From Cepaea nemoralis (lineage: Eukaryota > Mollusca > Gastropoda > Stylommatophora > Helicidae): a stretch of 64,000 nt of DNA. Under the pieces are notes generated by a model, which had not been told where the DNA came from, did no database searches, and worked only from the letters and a program-made list of their open reading frames with translations. Shown one piece after another: positions 45,377 through 57,154 of this stretch. The stretch lies in the NCBI GenBank assembly GCA_014155875.1, contig JACEFZ010027103.1, positions 422,501-486,500 of the forward strand. The letters run 5' to 3'. Numbering within the stretch: position 1 is the stretch's first letter; every line of letters begins with the position of its first letter. The translations under genes and the position numbers were made by a program.

Positions 45377-48337
45377 TCAGACATTGGTGCTTACTGGGTC
45401 GGTCGGACAACGGGACAAAAGATCGGCAATTGAATTGGATCTGCCTGGGATATGTCGAACCTCAAAGCTATAATCTTGAAGTTTCAAAGACCAGCGCGCT
45501 ACCATATGATTTGAAGGTACACCTGAATTTATAAAACGCAACGGGCTGCTGTCAGATTCCATGATGAAATGGCGTCCTAGAAGAAATCTGGACAATTTAG
45601 TTATACCCACCACTAAAGCTAGGGCTTCCAACTGAGGTATAGACCAAGCCCGTTCTCTGGGTTTTAGTTTCCTTGATACGAAGTACACGGGATGGAGGAT
45701 GTTATTGTACTCTTGTAACAAGACTGCTCCAATCGCCACGGAGCTAGCATCTGTACGCAATCTGAAAGGTAAATGAAGGTTGGGCAATTTCAGGATGAGT
45801 TTACTTGAACTGTTATCAGAAAAACATGTTATTACCTTATGGAATGCAATTTTTTGGCATTCATTGTGTACAATTTTATCTGGTTTATCTTTTGTTAGTA
45901 AATTAGTAAACACTTCGGTCAGTTCGGAAAAATCAGGAATGAACTGCCGGTAATAGTTTATCAGTCCCAACAAACTTCTGACTTGTTTTTTTGTAGTCGG
46001 AAGTGAGAGTTTTAGTATCTTGGACACAATGTTATCGTCTGTCATGACAAAGCCATTGGATATTTTGTACCCCAAGAAGAATATTTCCTGGTAGGCTATG
46101 TCTACTTTCGCAGGCTTGACTGTCAGTCCGTGCTGTCTAATACGTTCAAATGTCTGTTCTAACGTCTTAATGTGCTCTTTCATCGTCTCTGTGTGAACAC
46201 AGATGTCGTCTATATAGCAAATTATGTTAGGAATGTCTACTAGAAGAAGTCGTGTCATGCGTACGAAGGTGGCTGGGGCATTGACTAGCCCAAATGGAAG
46301 TTTGCACCATTCGTACAGTCCCCACGGTGTGGCAAATGCTGTCAGATGTCTGCTCTGTTCGTCTACTTCTATCTGATAATATCCTTTCGTCATGTCTATC
46401 TTCGTAAAGAACCTAGCGTCTGTCAGTTCTGTCAGAAGATCGTCAGCGTTTGCCATTGGCTCCAAATCTAGAACAGTTATTTTATTTAGCTTTTGATAGT
46501 CGATACACAGTCTTATTGTGTTGTCCTTTTTGCGTATTATGACCATTGGAGATGAGAAGTCTGATTGGGATCGTCTGATGATGTTGTTTTTCTCTAAGTT
46601 GATGATCTCCTGATGTAAATGTTCTTTGTAATGTAATGGGATGGTGTATGGTCTGCATCTTATGGGTGTGTTTGATGTGAGTGTGATATGATGCTGTACT
46701 AATTCTGTTTGTCCTGGGTTGTTGGAAAAGATGGTGTTGTACTGTTGTATAAGCTGTTTGCAACTGTTTGTCTCTGCTTGAGTTAACTTTGGATTGATTT
46801 TGATCTCCTTCAAGCTGTTTGTCGTGTCTAATGCAGGTGTTGGAATCTCGTCACTAGCATCGTCGTCTTCGTGATCTATTATCACTGTACAAGCTGTCGT
46901 ATCATCTTGTTCGTTGTCTCTGTTGTGGTAAGGTCTTAGCATATTTATGTGAAATATTTTGTGTTTGTCTTTTATTAGGATTTCGTAGTCTACAGGTGAA
47001 ATCTGTCTCGTCACTTTAAAAGGTCCCTGCCATGAATCAGTCAATAAGTGTCTGTCACTAGGTAGTAGAAGAAGAACGTCCTGTCCAGGTGTCAGCGTTA
47101 TCGTCCTGTTACCTTTGTCAGCATACTGTCTATAAGTAGCACCAGATAATTTTAGTGCATTCTTTGCAATAATACAAGATTTGATGATTCTTTCACGCAA
47201 TGATGTAACATATACGTATGATGATATGGGTTTAAGTACTGGAGTAGAGTCAGTTAACATTTGGTGATAAATGGTCAATGGGCCACATGGTTTGGCACCA
47301 TAGATAAGTTCAAAAGGAGAGAAACCGGTACTAGAATGTGGTACCTCGCGATAAGCAAAAAGAATAGCTGGTAGATATACATCCCAGTTATTGGGGTGCT
47401 CTTGCGTTACTTTGGCAAGCATGTGCTTTAAATCCTCGTTAAATTTTTCTATTACTCCGCTAGAGTGAGGATGGTAGGGGGAATTGAAACATTGCTTCAC
47501 TCCCAACATTTTGTTGAAAGCTTGGGTAGATGCGGCAATAAACTGAGTGCCCCTATCAGATTGGATAGTATCTGGAAAACCTATCCGAGAAAAAATATGG
47601 AAGAAAACTTCCATTATATCATTGGCAGTTATGTTCTTTAACGGAATAGCTTCTGGCCAGCGACTACATTGATCAATGGCAGTTAGAATATATTTATTCC
47701 CTCTAGTTGTTGTATGATTAAGAGGGCCCACTATGTCGACAGATAGTTTTTCAAAAGGTCGACTGGCTAAGTCAGTGACTTGTAACTTTGCCTGTGGGTG
47801 TTTACCTTTTTTTACCAGTTTCTGGCAGGTGTCACAACTTCTGCAATATTCTTTAATGTCATTGCAAAATTTGGGCCAATGAAACTGTGTCAGTAACCTT
47901 GATCTGGTCTTAACGTATGCCATATGCCCTGCAAGAGGTATATCGTGGGCAAGATGTAAAGCTTGCTTGCGATAACTAGTTGGCAAAACAGTTTGCTCTG
48001 TTGTGTTGTCACCTCTGGTATAATACCTGGTGAGTATATCATTTTTCACAGCAAAATGCCATTTTGCATTCTTGGTTACCTTTGGCTTTTGGCCGATCAG
48101 ATTAAAGTATCTTGACAATGAAGGATCAGCTTTTTGAGCTGTTACAAACGTTTCCTTCATGGTGTTAGTAGGTAGTGATACTGGGCTAAGCATTTGTATA
48201 GCCTCAGTTTGATTACTTTCATCTTGCACTCTAGCAGTAGATCTAGTTACTGCGTTCACACATTCAATGATATCAGATGATGATGGAACAATGTTATCAA
48301 TGATGTCATGAGATGTTAGTGCTACATTAGCTACCAT
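45377..48337 (-). CDS. Integrase, reverse transcriptase and RNase H of element C
   Basis: 986 open codons. Integrase zinc domain His131, His138, Cys168, Cys171; catalytic core Asp201 (SVDIVGP), Asp261 (IQSDRGTQF) and Glu297 (GVIEKFNED), with a D-D(35)E spacing; C-terminal GPF module WQGPFKV at 436-442. RT: RLCIDYQKLN, motif A FTKIDMTKGYY (Asp648), LPFGLVNAPATF, YIDD 708-711. RNase H: RTDAS (Asp863), QLEAL (Glu904), ESDSSP (Asp929), ADLLSR (Asp972). All catalytic residues are intact. Integrase precedes RT, the reverse of ordinary gypsy elements. Residues 1-60 have no protease motif. The true start is unclear; the frame probably belonged to a gag-pol read-through or shift. Confidence 0.95.
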   Translation of the reverse strand: MVANVALTSHDIIDNIVPSSSDIIECVNAVTRSTARVQDESNQTEAIQMLSPVSLPTNTMKETFVTAQKADPSLSRYFNLIGQKPKVTKNAKWHFAVKNDILTRYYTRGDNTTEQTVLPTSYRKQALHLAHDIPLAGHMAYVKTRSRLLTQFHWPKFCNDIKEYCRSCDTCQKLVKKGKHPQAKLQVTDLASRPFEKLSVDIVGPLNHTTTRGNKYILTAIDQCSRWPEAIPLKNITANDIMEVFFHIFSRIGFPDTIQSDRGTQFIAASTQAFNKMLGVKQCFNSPYHPHSSGVIEKFNEDLKHMLAKVTQEHPNNWDVYLPAILFAYREVPHSSTGFSPFELIYGAKPCGPLTIYHQMLTDSTPVLKPISSYVYVTSLRERIIKSCIIAKNALKLSGATYRQYADKGNRTITLTPGQDVLLLLPSDRHLLTDSWQGPFKVTRQISPVDYEILIKDKHKIFHINMLRPYHNRDNEQDDTTACTVIIDHEDDDASDEIPTPALDTTNSLKEIKINPKLTQAETNSCKQLIQQYNTIFSNNPGQTELVQHHITLTSNTPIRCRPYTIPLHYKEHLHQEIINLEKNNIIRRSQSDFSSPMVIIRKKDNTIRLCIDYQKLNKITVLDLEPMANADDLLTELTDARFFTKIDMTKGYYQIEVDEQSRHLTAFATPWGLYEWCKLPFGLVNAPATFVRMTRLLLVDIPNIICYIDDICVHTETMKEHIKTLEQTFERIRQHGLTVKPAKVDIAYQEIFFLGYKISNGFVMTDDNIVSKILKLSLPTTKKQVRSLLGLINYYRQFIPDFSELTEVFTNLLTKDKPDKIVHNECQKIAFHKVITCFSDNSSSKLILKLPNLHLPFRLRTDASSVAIGAVLLQEYNNILHPVYFVSRKLKPRERAWSIPQLEALALVVGITKLSRFLLGRHFIMESDSSPLRFINSGVPSNHMVARWSLKLQDYSFEVRHIPGRSNSIADLLSRCPTDPVSTNV

Positions 48338-48353
48338 ACAATCAATAGGTATG

Positions 48354-48616
48354 TTAAAATACCATCTTCATAAAAGGTGTTACAAACAGAGCATTTATTT
48401 GCGCTGAACATGTCAAAGCCTGTGCTGAGTTCACAGGATGTTTCTCTGGCTGTTCTTCATCAGACGACGAACTATCAAACAAGGCGGCATTTGCTTTGTT
48501 GGTCATTTGCCTGCCTTTACAATCTTTCTGATGGTGTCCGTACGCCTTACAGAGGAAACATTTACGCAAACTTCTAAAGGATTTACGCTCCTTATCTTGT
48601 CTGTTTACCATGTTTA
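48354..48616 (-). pseudogene. Gag C-terminus (zinc knuckle) of element C
   Basis: Continues gag of C beyond the element B insertion: KERKSFRSLRKCFLCKAYGH then HQKDC, a CX2CX4HX4C knuckle, and an acidic DSSSSDEEQPE segment. Ends at a stop at 48354-48356, 17 bases before the integrase frame opens. Element A has a protease (LLDSGST) between the same two landmarks; here that sequence is absent, so a deletion has joined the gag end to the integrase. Confidence 0.85.
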
Positions 48617-48621
48617 GTAGG

Positions 48622-49353
48622 TGTCACACGTTTTCTTGATGATAATATCACGAAGTTCTTACGATGATATGCTCATGATATTATTGTGTGATGGTCGTTG
48701 TCTAGGTAACGATACTCATGGTGTGTCAATGGAGATATCTGTCTTGCAATGTAACTCACCCCCGCAGTGCATATTCACCAGGCATTAAACAAGATTCCGT
48801 TGGCGCACATAATCCTTTATTACAGAAATAAGACGGACAAACGGAACATGTTTATACATCCAGAAACATAATGTAATCCATAGAATATAAATATCCTCCT
48901 CACAATTTAACCAGCACACATCAATTCCTTCTCACGGCCTGCTTCTAATCTCAATCCACAAGACAGGTAATCCAGCTACAATCCTCGGCTGGATCTCACA
49001 CAATACAACCCACACATTGGGTTGGAGCCACTGCTCAACTATAGAACCCACTCTGGGTTCAGGCCTGTCTTCCCAACTAGAAGAACAACACAACACGGAG
49101 CTCTCTCTGAAACGACCTGCCCCGCAGTCAGTCTCCTCTCTCACTGACCTTCCAGTCTCTTGACTTCACACAACACAACTCTCTTTCGACCCATCCCCCT
49201 TGGGGCCTTCCCCTCATATCCGCCCCATTATTTCTGAGGGTTGATTGTTTTCCTCGTAGCCAGGGTCACTCACCTTACTGTCTCCCACTCTCATCTCCAT
49301 TCTTCCTCATGCCCGGTCACTCACCTCAATGTCAGTGACCCAGGCTTATGTCA
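48622..49353 (-). repeat. 3' LTR of element B
   Basis: Plus-strand ends TGTCACACGTTTTC and CCAGGCTTATGTCA. A minus-strand poly(A) signal appears as TTTATT at 48816-48821. It matches 54543-55276 nearly base for base. Confidence 0.93.
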
Positions 49354-49366
49354 TCACCCCCCTCTT
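49354..49366 (-). other. Polypurine tract of element B
   Basis: On the minus strand the 3' LTR is preceded by AAGAGGGGGGTGA, the usual plus-strand primer position. Confidence 0.7.
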
Positions 49367-49655
49367 AAAAGAAAACTTCGTTTTCAAATATTGGGAGACT
49401 AAAACTTACTAAACATGTGACCCAGACATATAGCCTGGGTAGCCCTAAGTATGGCTCCACCTCACTTCAGCTACCATCCTAAATACTACATCAAATGCTC
49501 ATATTACGCTCCTATATTCATCACACATAAATACAACCATCTATCTTGTGTATCCATGCATGAACTAATACATTACATAATAATAATAATACATCATAGA
49601 AAAGCATTATACTTATGTACCCTCAGATCTCTTACTACTTCACGACCACACATTA

Positions 49656-50690
49656 CTATTTGTGTACCAACCCTATATCAGGTGGTTCTGTTCTTGCATT
49701 AACCCACCTCTGATTCCTGTCGATGCTGTGTCTACCTTTCATGTACCCATGACTCATGGTACCTCTACAATTACAACATCTGTTTGCTATCCCTAGCCCT
49801 GGGTCAGTAATGTCGCGAAAACTCTTTTGACCTGACTCAACTTTCCTATCTGCATATTGCACCGTTACACTTGAGTCTCTGTTTAGTCTGAACTCTTTAT
49901 TCAATCTTGGCCCATATATCTGGCACCTTGCTTTCTGCTGCATACGCCTTATGCCTATGTACCCTGCACATGCACTATCCTGAGCTGTTCTAGTATATCG
50001 GTCTCTATGTGCTAAAGGTACTGCTCCTTGCCCACGTGCAGTTCTGCTATCTGAAAACCTGCGAGTGAGAACATTGTTCTTCCTCTCGAAGCACCCTCTA
50101 CCTTTCTTTGACTGCCTATGTTCTACTCTCCTACACCCTTGGGAACATTTGTTCAGAGTAGTATCTTGTCTCTGGGAGTCACTAGCACTATATTTGGGAT
50201 CCATTCTCATCTGCTCAGCTGTACTATCCTTGTCCTGAGTTCCTGTGTCTACTTCAAGTGCCTCTTCTACCTCAGCTATACTCTCTAATTTAGGTTCTCT
50301 TGTGGTAACTACTTCAATACTGCTTACACTATATTTTTGGTCCCAATAAACTATTTCCTCTTCTGTACAATCTTTAACTCCTATAACATTTCCTATGATC
50401 AAATCAGCCACTGGTGAGTCCAAAACACACGCTGTCACTCTTCCAGTGATATATGGTGTTTTTACTGTTATTATGGCTACTGGGTAGAACTCTACTGTGC
50501 CGTTGAATGTTATGCATCTAATCTTTTTCCCTGTATAATCCGAGGGATCTATTAAACTTCTCTTCACTCCGATAGACGTACATCCGGAATCCCTAATTGT
50601 TAACGCTGGTCTATCATTGACAAATCCCTGATGCAGCTTCAGACTTCCTCCTTCATGCACTGCTGATCCTGCTTTACTGTATGACCACAT
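49656..50690 (-). pseudogene. Protease and integrase zinc-domain remnant of element B
   Basis: Protease-like segment with IRDSGCTSIGVKRSLIDPSD (D-S-G active site), parallel to LLDSGSTLIGLRKELVNPND in element A, through VADLIIGNVIGVKDCTEEEI. Further on, NNVLTRRFSD, PLAHRD and CAGYIGIRRMQQKARCQIY recall the integrase His-His region (HESPFAGHLAYDKTRARIQ in A), but the Cys pair and everything after it are lost and the frame is patched. No RT motif is found in the remaining 0.3 kb before the polypurine tract. Confidence 0.75.
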
Positions 50691-52179
50691 ATTAGGACTG
50701 GCTGACTGTCTTTTTCAAAAAGAGGTTTGCACCCACTACAATCTTCATTGTTCAGCGTCTCAATTACTTGCGCTGCATTTGAGTGCTCTGTTTCTCTCAT
50801 CCTACATTGATGGCTGATATGACCATTCTTTCCACATTTGAACCAAGTAATCTCCCTTTTAGTGTTGTTCGTTGGTCCATCTGATGGTTGTGCATCACAC
50901 TGTGCTGCCCTGTGTCTCCAGCTCCCACAATTCCAACATCCGGCATAATTTGGACGTCTCTGGAAGTTCCCTCTTCTATATGGGTACCGTCCTACTCTAC
51001 CAACATTGTTTCCTCGGAAACCATTATCTTGAAGTTCTTGCTGCTCACCTTTCTGTGCTGAATCCACACTTTTCGCCCTTGGTCTGATGACTGGATTCTG
51101 GTTCCTGTTTAGTGTACGCTGCACAGACTATTTCCTCACTCATTAGTTTCCCAATAGATACGTTAGGATGTGCAGTCATGTAGTTTTGCCCTAACTGAGA
51201 CATTGTGTCTATGTCCTTTGGCTTCCGTTCCTCAAAGAACGCCACTAAATTAGAATTGCATGCAGATACAACCTTGTCTCTTAACATTAGATCTACTAAT
51301 TTATTAAAATCTTTCCCTACTTCTGCAAGCTCCATCCACTTATTAAATGTATTCTTTACTGTGTTAACAAAATCTGTGAAATCTTGATTTGTCTCTGGCC
51401 CTAACTGTCTAAACTTTGTTCTATATCCATGCTCAGTTAGTTGGAACTTTGTCAGCAAACGTTGACGTAAGATAGTGTAGTTGTTCCTTTCTTCTACAGG
51501 TAAATTAAACATTGTTTCTAGGGCCTTACCCGTTAAATACTCGCCCAGTCTAATTGCGTACTCGCTTTCTGGGATGCCTAATACCTTCACTGATGCTTCG
51601 AATCTCGAAAGGATAGGCCTCAAGGCAATCCCGGTCCGTAAAATATGGCAGTTTTAATCTCTGTGACGACTGCGACGGTTTTCTACTTTCCTCACTTTGA
51701 CCCTTCGATGCAAATTCTAACTTTTTAATAGCAATTTCCGCTTCCATCTTAATCTTCTCTTTCTCAATTTCCATTCTCATGTGTGTCTCTCTCTCTTCCT
51801 GTAGACGCTTGGCTTCCATTTCAGCCTGTCTTTGTTCTCTCTCAGCTAACTTTTCTTCCTGTAGACGCTTGTTTTCCATTTCAGCCTGTCTTTGTTCTCT
51901 CTCAGCTAACTTTTCTTCCTGTAGACGCTTGTTTTCCATTTCAGCTAGTCTTTACTTGTGTCTAACTTTCTCTTCCTGTAGACGCTTGTTTTCCATTTCA
52001 GCTAACTTTACTTCCTGTAGGCGGTTGGCCTCGAGTTCTGCCTGTCTCTGTTCTCTTTCGGCTTGTCTCTGGTCTCTTTCAATCTGTTGTTGCTCTTTTG
52101 CTTCGGCATACTCTTGTAACTCTTTACCCTTCAGGCCTATTCGTTCACCTGCTTCAATATATTCCATTAAAGTAGGCAT
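50639..52179 (-). pseudogene. Gag of element B
   Basis: ATG at 52177-52179 (MPTLMEYIEAGERIGLKGKE). A long charged coiled coil contains a 20-residue unit (MENKRLQEEKLAEREQRQAE, 60-bp tandem repeats at about 51850-51969), interrupted by one TAA near 51950. Capsid-like part: YAIRLGEYLTGKALETMFNL and DFTDFVNTVKNTFNKWMELA. Two zinc knuckles: CWNCGSWRHRAAQC and CGKNGHISHQC. Frameshifts lie near 51620, 51120 and 50690. It is therefore broken, despite the young LTRs. Confidence 0.85.
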
Positions 52180-54542
52180 CTTGTACTTGTGGACACGTTG
52201 CTGTCTGTCAGCCAACTATAAATGTGACGATTCTGCTGTTAGTCTTTGTGTCACTTCCCTAAGTACACCCACACTCCCTGTGTACGTCAATTCGTAGTGC
52301 TAAAATATCACTCTGTACTCACCCAGTCACTCTATAAGCACTAGGTAGTGAGGGGGGAAGTATCACCTATACTCCCTTATATCTATATATCTATGACCAA
52401 AAGTTCATAAAGTCCCTGGAAATATTGTTAAACATACATATAAATACATATACCAACAAATGGATGATAACACTAAGTGATGACTATCCAACGCTAGACT
52501 TCACAAGCTGAGTACACGGAGACGATGATGACACAGAAATAAACCACAGTAACAACCACAAGCTTGTGTAGGGACATCCACAGTGCGCGTAAAATATAAA
52601 CTGACTCAGATACCACTAGATAGTAGACACGACAAAAGTGCACGATAATAACATCTATCCGAACACAGCAAATATCATATGTAAATATAACGAAAAGAAG
52701 AAAGAGAAGAAAAAAAAATTATAGCATAAAATTATACAGAAATCTGACAGTCAAACACAAACTGGCACGTTATATAATTCAGGACCGTCCCTGCAGAACC
52801 AAATAAACCGACCTTTCGATTTTCTTCCCAGACATTATATATGGTGCACCTCAGAAAGTAACTTTTCGCCCTGTCTCCCGGCCTTCGAGAAACAACACAA
52901 AAATCCCCTACTCTTGACAAACACTGGACCACATACAAATAATTGCGTAACACCCGACAACAATAAATATGACGATGGGAGCAAAACAATAAAAAATAAT
53001 AATGTGTAACTGGTTGGCCGACAAATATGGGCCTATTAATCCGTCGCCAAAAGTTCTTTTTATTCAGTCACCAAAGTTTTTGTTCGTTTTAATAGTTATT
53101 CGCAATCCGCTGGAAATGTCTACGACACTAGATTTCAAACCGACTTCTTGTTTTGTTGAGTGGTTATTGAATTCACGTGGTGATCACAAGTTCCAACTGT
53201 CGACAAAAGTTGAAGATGATAGTGATATCCAAACTGTTCTGTCTCGACACAGTCCGTAACGTTATTGTACTTTCTCTGTACGTGGTGGAATCACAGTAAT
53301 AATCCAAAGTGTTCTTTCGATTTGTTGTTTCTCTCGTTGCGGAGATGGCGCTTCGCTGTATCATTAATGTTATGGATTTCCGTTATCCGACAAGATTCAC
53401 CAACAAGAAAAGAAGAATGGCAGCCAATGTTCAGCGCTTTAAATTTGGATATATAGATCCTTATTGGCAAAGAAATACGACAATGGTTGCGATGACGATA
53501 AGTTGAAACTGTTTGCTCATAACAGAATAATGATGACAAAGGCTTGAACAAAGACGAACAATCAAGTCTGGTTTCACACAAAACGCCTTGTTTTGTTCAT
53601 TCACAATGAGTCAGCTTGACCACCATAGGTCGTGGAAATTCCCGAGTATCTTTCCTCCTTCCACCCCCAACTCACAATGTCACCTCAATTTCTCTTTATC
53701 ACTCTCAGTGAAAAATTCCTCCGTAAAACAGTTTTCACACAAACTTGACAGCCCCACCCGGCTGCTATATTAACTTCGTGGAAAATCACACTTTCCACTG
53801 CTGCCCTAGCACGGCTGTGGTAGGGGTTAACGTAACTTTCCCCTCGTACCTGGACGCTGGTGTCTCCACCCGTCCTATTTACTGCGTCGAAAAATCTTGA
53901 CCAGTCAACTTGCGACAACACGGTGCGCTTGCCTCGCACACACACACACCTGTCAATTATCTTTGGTTCCCAATCCTGTCATTATCACCGACAGCGGATG
54001 TTCTACACACACACACACGCTGCCCTCGCCACTCTGGATTCAACACTGGTCTTTTAGTTTCAGCCCTCCTGCCTGGTATCAAATTTACCTGTCACCGTAA
54101 TGGACTCTCCCGGTTAGTCTGTATGGCGTGTCTTTATCACCGACTTTTGTGCTGCCGCTGCACCCCCACTCGCTTTAGCGATATGGTTGGTTCCAAATCA
54201 CCTGTAGTGGACTTCACTTGAACTGTCTGCTAGCTTGTGATTTCCGCCGCGTACCCTCCCCGCGCGCTGACAGTTTTTTTTTTTCGATGTGGCGTCTTAC
54301 ACACACAAAAGAATTGCTGTTAATCTCGTGACGCAGTACTGTCTAAATTGATGGCACGAAGACACCGATAATAACTCCTCTCTTTCAGCGAAGAGCCCAC
54401 AAATATCTCAGAATGACACAAATGTCTATAATGCAATGGGTTTCTCAATATATCCCCGTCATTCTTGCCAGGACAGTCCCCAGATGTTCTTGATCGGACG
54501 TAGCCTCCAGATTCTCCTTACTAAGTGACGAGCGCCCAGAAA
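52180..54542 (-). other. Long leader of element B
   Basis: 2.36 kb between the 5' LTR and the gag ATG. Small open frames show no domain. Short CA repeats occur at 53937-53949 and 54007-54020. Directly inside the LTR the minus strand reads TTTCTGGGCGCTCGTCACTT, where a primer binding site is expected, but I do not recognise the tRNA. Confidence 0.65.
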
Positions 54543-55276
54543 TGTCACACGTTTTCTTGATGATAATATCACGAAGTTCTTACGATGATATGCTCATGAT
54601 ATTATTGTGTGATGGTCGTTGTCTAGGTAACGATACTCATGGTGTGTCAATGGAGATATCTGTCTTGCAATGTAACTCACCCCCGCAGTGCATATTCACC
54701 AGGCATTAAACAAGATTCCGTTGGCGCACATAATCCTTTATTACAGAAATAAGACGGACAAACGGAACATGTTTATACATCCAGAAACATAATGTAATCC
54801 ATAGAATATAAATATCCTCCTCACAATTTAACCAGCACACATCAATTCCTTCTCACGGCCTGCTTCTAATCTCAATCCACAAGACAGGTAATCCAGCTAC
54901 AATCCTCGGCTGGATCTCACACAATACAACCCACACATTGGGTTGGAGCCACTGCTCAACTATAGAACCCACTCTGGGTTCAGGCCTGTCTTCCCAACTA
55001 GAAGAACAACACAACACGGAGCTCTCTCTGAAACGACCTGCCCCGCAGTCAGTCTCCTCTCTCACTGACCTTCCAGTCTCCTCACTTCACACAACACACA
55101 ACTCTCTTTCGACCCATCCCCCCTTGGGGACTTCCCCTCATATCCGCCCCATTATTTCTGAGGGTTGATTGTTTTCCTCGTAGCCGGGTCACTCACCTTA
55201 CTGTCTCCCACTCTCATCTCCATTCTTCCTCATGCCCGGTCACTCACCTCAATGTCAGTGACCCAGGCTTATGTCA
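54543..55276 (-). repeat. 5' LTR of element B
   Basis: 734 bp, paired with 48622-49353. Differences lie mainly near its right end (CTCCTCACTTC against CTCTTGACTTC, and a 2-bp CA indel). Minus-strand poly(A) signal at 54737-54742. Confidence 0.93.
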
Positions 55277-55281
55277 GTAGG

Positions 55282-56306
55282 TAAGTATGGTATCCTGGGT
55301 GCTTATCGCACATTTCATTCTGATGATGTGAAAATTTACAATAGTTACAGTGATTAAACTTCTCAGAGGTAGGCCTATGAGGTTTCTGCCTACTATAGGG
55401 TTTGTCATAGTTAGCCGCTACTACAAAATTAATGTCAGTAGCTTCAGTGGCAAAACAATGTTTGTTGGCTGTGTAATACGCCGAACCACGTCTCTCAATC
55501 TCATCTACACTAGTGCATTCATTCTCTTGCAAAAATTTTGAAAATGCTGATGGAATGGATGAAATGATTTTATCTCTAATGATCAGATCTTCTAGTCTCT
55601 GATAATTTTTATCAATTTTAGCTGCTGAAGTCCATTTGGTAAATATATCTCGGACTAAGCAGAGGTAATCAGAGAACGTTTGAGTCGGTTTTGGGCTCAA
55701 CTTGCTGAATTGTTCTCTGTAACCTGCCTCATCTAACATAAAATGTGCCATAATCTTAGATTTCAGATAATGGTTATCTTTTCTGAGGTCTTTGGGGATG
55801 GTCTCAATGACTTTAAGAGGTTCCCCTGATAAACTCCTCATATAAACAATATTCCATTCAGACAGTGGAACCTGGTAATGTTCCATTAAAGTTTCAAAAT
55901 TTTGGGTAAAGGCTGCGATGCAGTCACCCGAGGTATAATTACGTACAATACCTTGATATTTCTTGTACTGGTTTTCTTTCTCCAGTCTCTCAGATTTCTT
56001 AGACTCTTTGTTAATGGCAGTCTCAGTGTCAAGTTGTTTCATCTTTAACTGTAACTCCAGTTCTTCTCTCTTACTCTGAGCTGCTATTTCTGCCTTCTTC
56101 AGCTCACTATCTATCTCAGCTTGCTTTGTCTTTGCAGTTAGTTCTACTTCTGCTTGCTTTAAAGCTCTTTCAGCTGCTCTTTCGTCGCGTTCAGTAGCTT
56201 TCTCGCGAAGGTGTTCAGAGTATTTATTCTCGCTCCATTTTGTTAACTCATCACCTGTTAACTTCAATTTTAACCCCATATCGATGAAATCATTCAATGA
56301 AGACAT
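55282..56306 (-). CDS. Gag of element C (N-terminal part, cut by element B)
   Basis: ATG at 56304-56306 (MSSLNDFIDMGLKLKLTGDE). Coiled coil to about residue 130 with alternating Lys/Glu/Ala, then the capsid-like domain with IVYMRSLSGEPLKVIETIP and FSDYLCLVRDIFTKWTSAAK, FSKFLQENECTSVDEIERRG, and a CNYCKFSHHQNEMC motif just before the break. The frame stops inside element B's LTR. The remaining zinc knuckle lies at 48354-48616 on the other side of B. No internal stop or shift is seen in this part. Confidence 0.9.
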
Positions 56307-57154
56307 GATGGAAAATGTCAATGAAATACCAGCCACACAAAATATGTTATAAGTGGTTAGTAATGAACAATTTACAATTGACTTCTATTGACTATATGTG
56401 CCTAAAATTGCATCCTTAAAGTAAATGAAAAGAAAAAATATACTCAAGTGCCCCCGGATGCGGTGACGAACGGTTGGAAATCGGGCTAGGAACTGTAGGG
56501 TCGCTACTTCGAAAACACAAATGACCTCTACGGCAAGGTTTCGGATGGTACGGAAAACCTGCTTTGTTTTTGGAGGAAAATAAATTAGCGTCTATTTGTT
56601 GGTGTGTGCCTGCTTGTCACTAAGTGTTGATTAGGTTTGTATGGCGTTGAGTGTAATTGTAGGTCGTAAGTTTGTCCGTCAACAATTTTTTTTTTTTTCA
56701 TACAAGTTACTTTCTTTCCAAAACTTTCTGCTTTCCACAACTCAATGCACAAAAACAATCTACATGTATCTCAACACTCTACAACATTGATGACACATCA
56801 CTTACATCAAGATGACATTCAGTAAGGACATAGACATCAAGTTTACAAGATGGCGACAAGGTCACAATGGCGACAAGATCACAATGTCGACAAGGTCAAA
56901 ACGGTGACAAGTTTCACAAATCACAAATGTTTTACACGCTTACAAGATCAAACAATATGTATGCACTGTACGTTTACAAATAGTCTCCATGTTTAAATAA
57001 TGTAGTAATAAATCAAAATGAGCTTTCCACGATCACATTTACATGTACTATAAAGTTTGACAATAATTTCTAAGTTCACAAACTCTAGTTTTAAATCGTT
57101 AATCACATAAACACGTTCATTTCAAAGCCGGACGAATGCCACCACGTCCACACA
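56307..57154 (-). other. Leader of element C
   Basis: About 0.85 kb, non-coding, including a GGCGACAAG/GGTGACAAG-type local repeat (about 56845-56910). Next to the LTR the minus strand reads TGTGTGGACGTGGTGGCATT; a TGG-initiated primer site may start at TGGTGGCATTCG, but I cannot assign the tRNA. Confidence 0.6.

Larger units (their letters stand above)
48622..55276 (-). mobile_element. Non-autonomous LTR retrotransposon 'element B' nested in element C
   Basis: LTRs at 48622-49353 (732 bp) and 54543-55276 (734 bp) differ by a few substitutions and 1-2-bp indels, about 1%. Target duplication GTAGG at 48617-48621 and 55277-55281. Minus-strand content: 2.3-kb leader, coiled-coil gag, zinc knuckles, protease and a decayed integrase zinc-domain remnant. 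RT, RNase H and the integrase core are absent. The gag start (MPTLMEYIEAGERI) puts it in the same Gmr1-like group as A and C. Confidence 0.93.

Noticed and set aside
48932..55065. Identical 70-codon frames at 48932-49144 and 54853-55065
   Set aside because: They are the same position in the two LTRs of element B.
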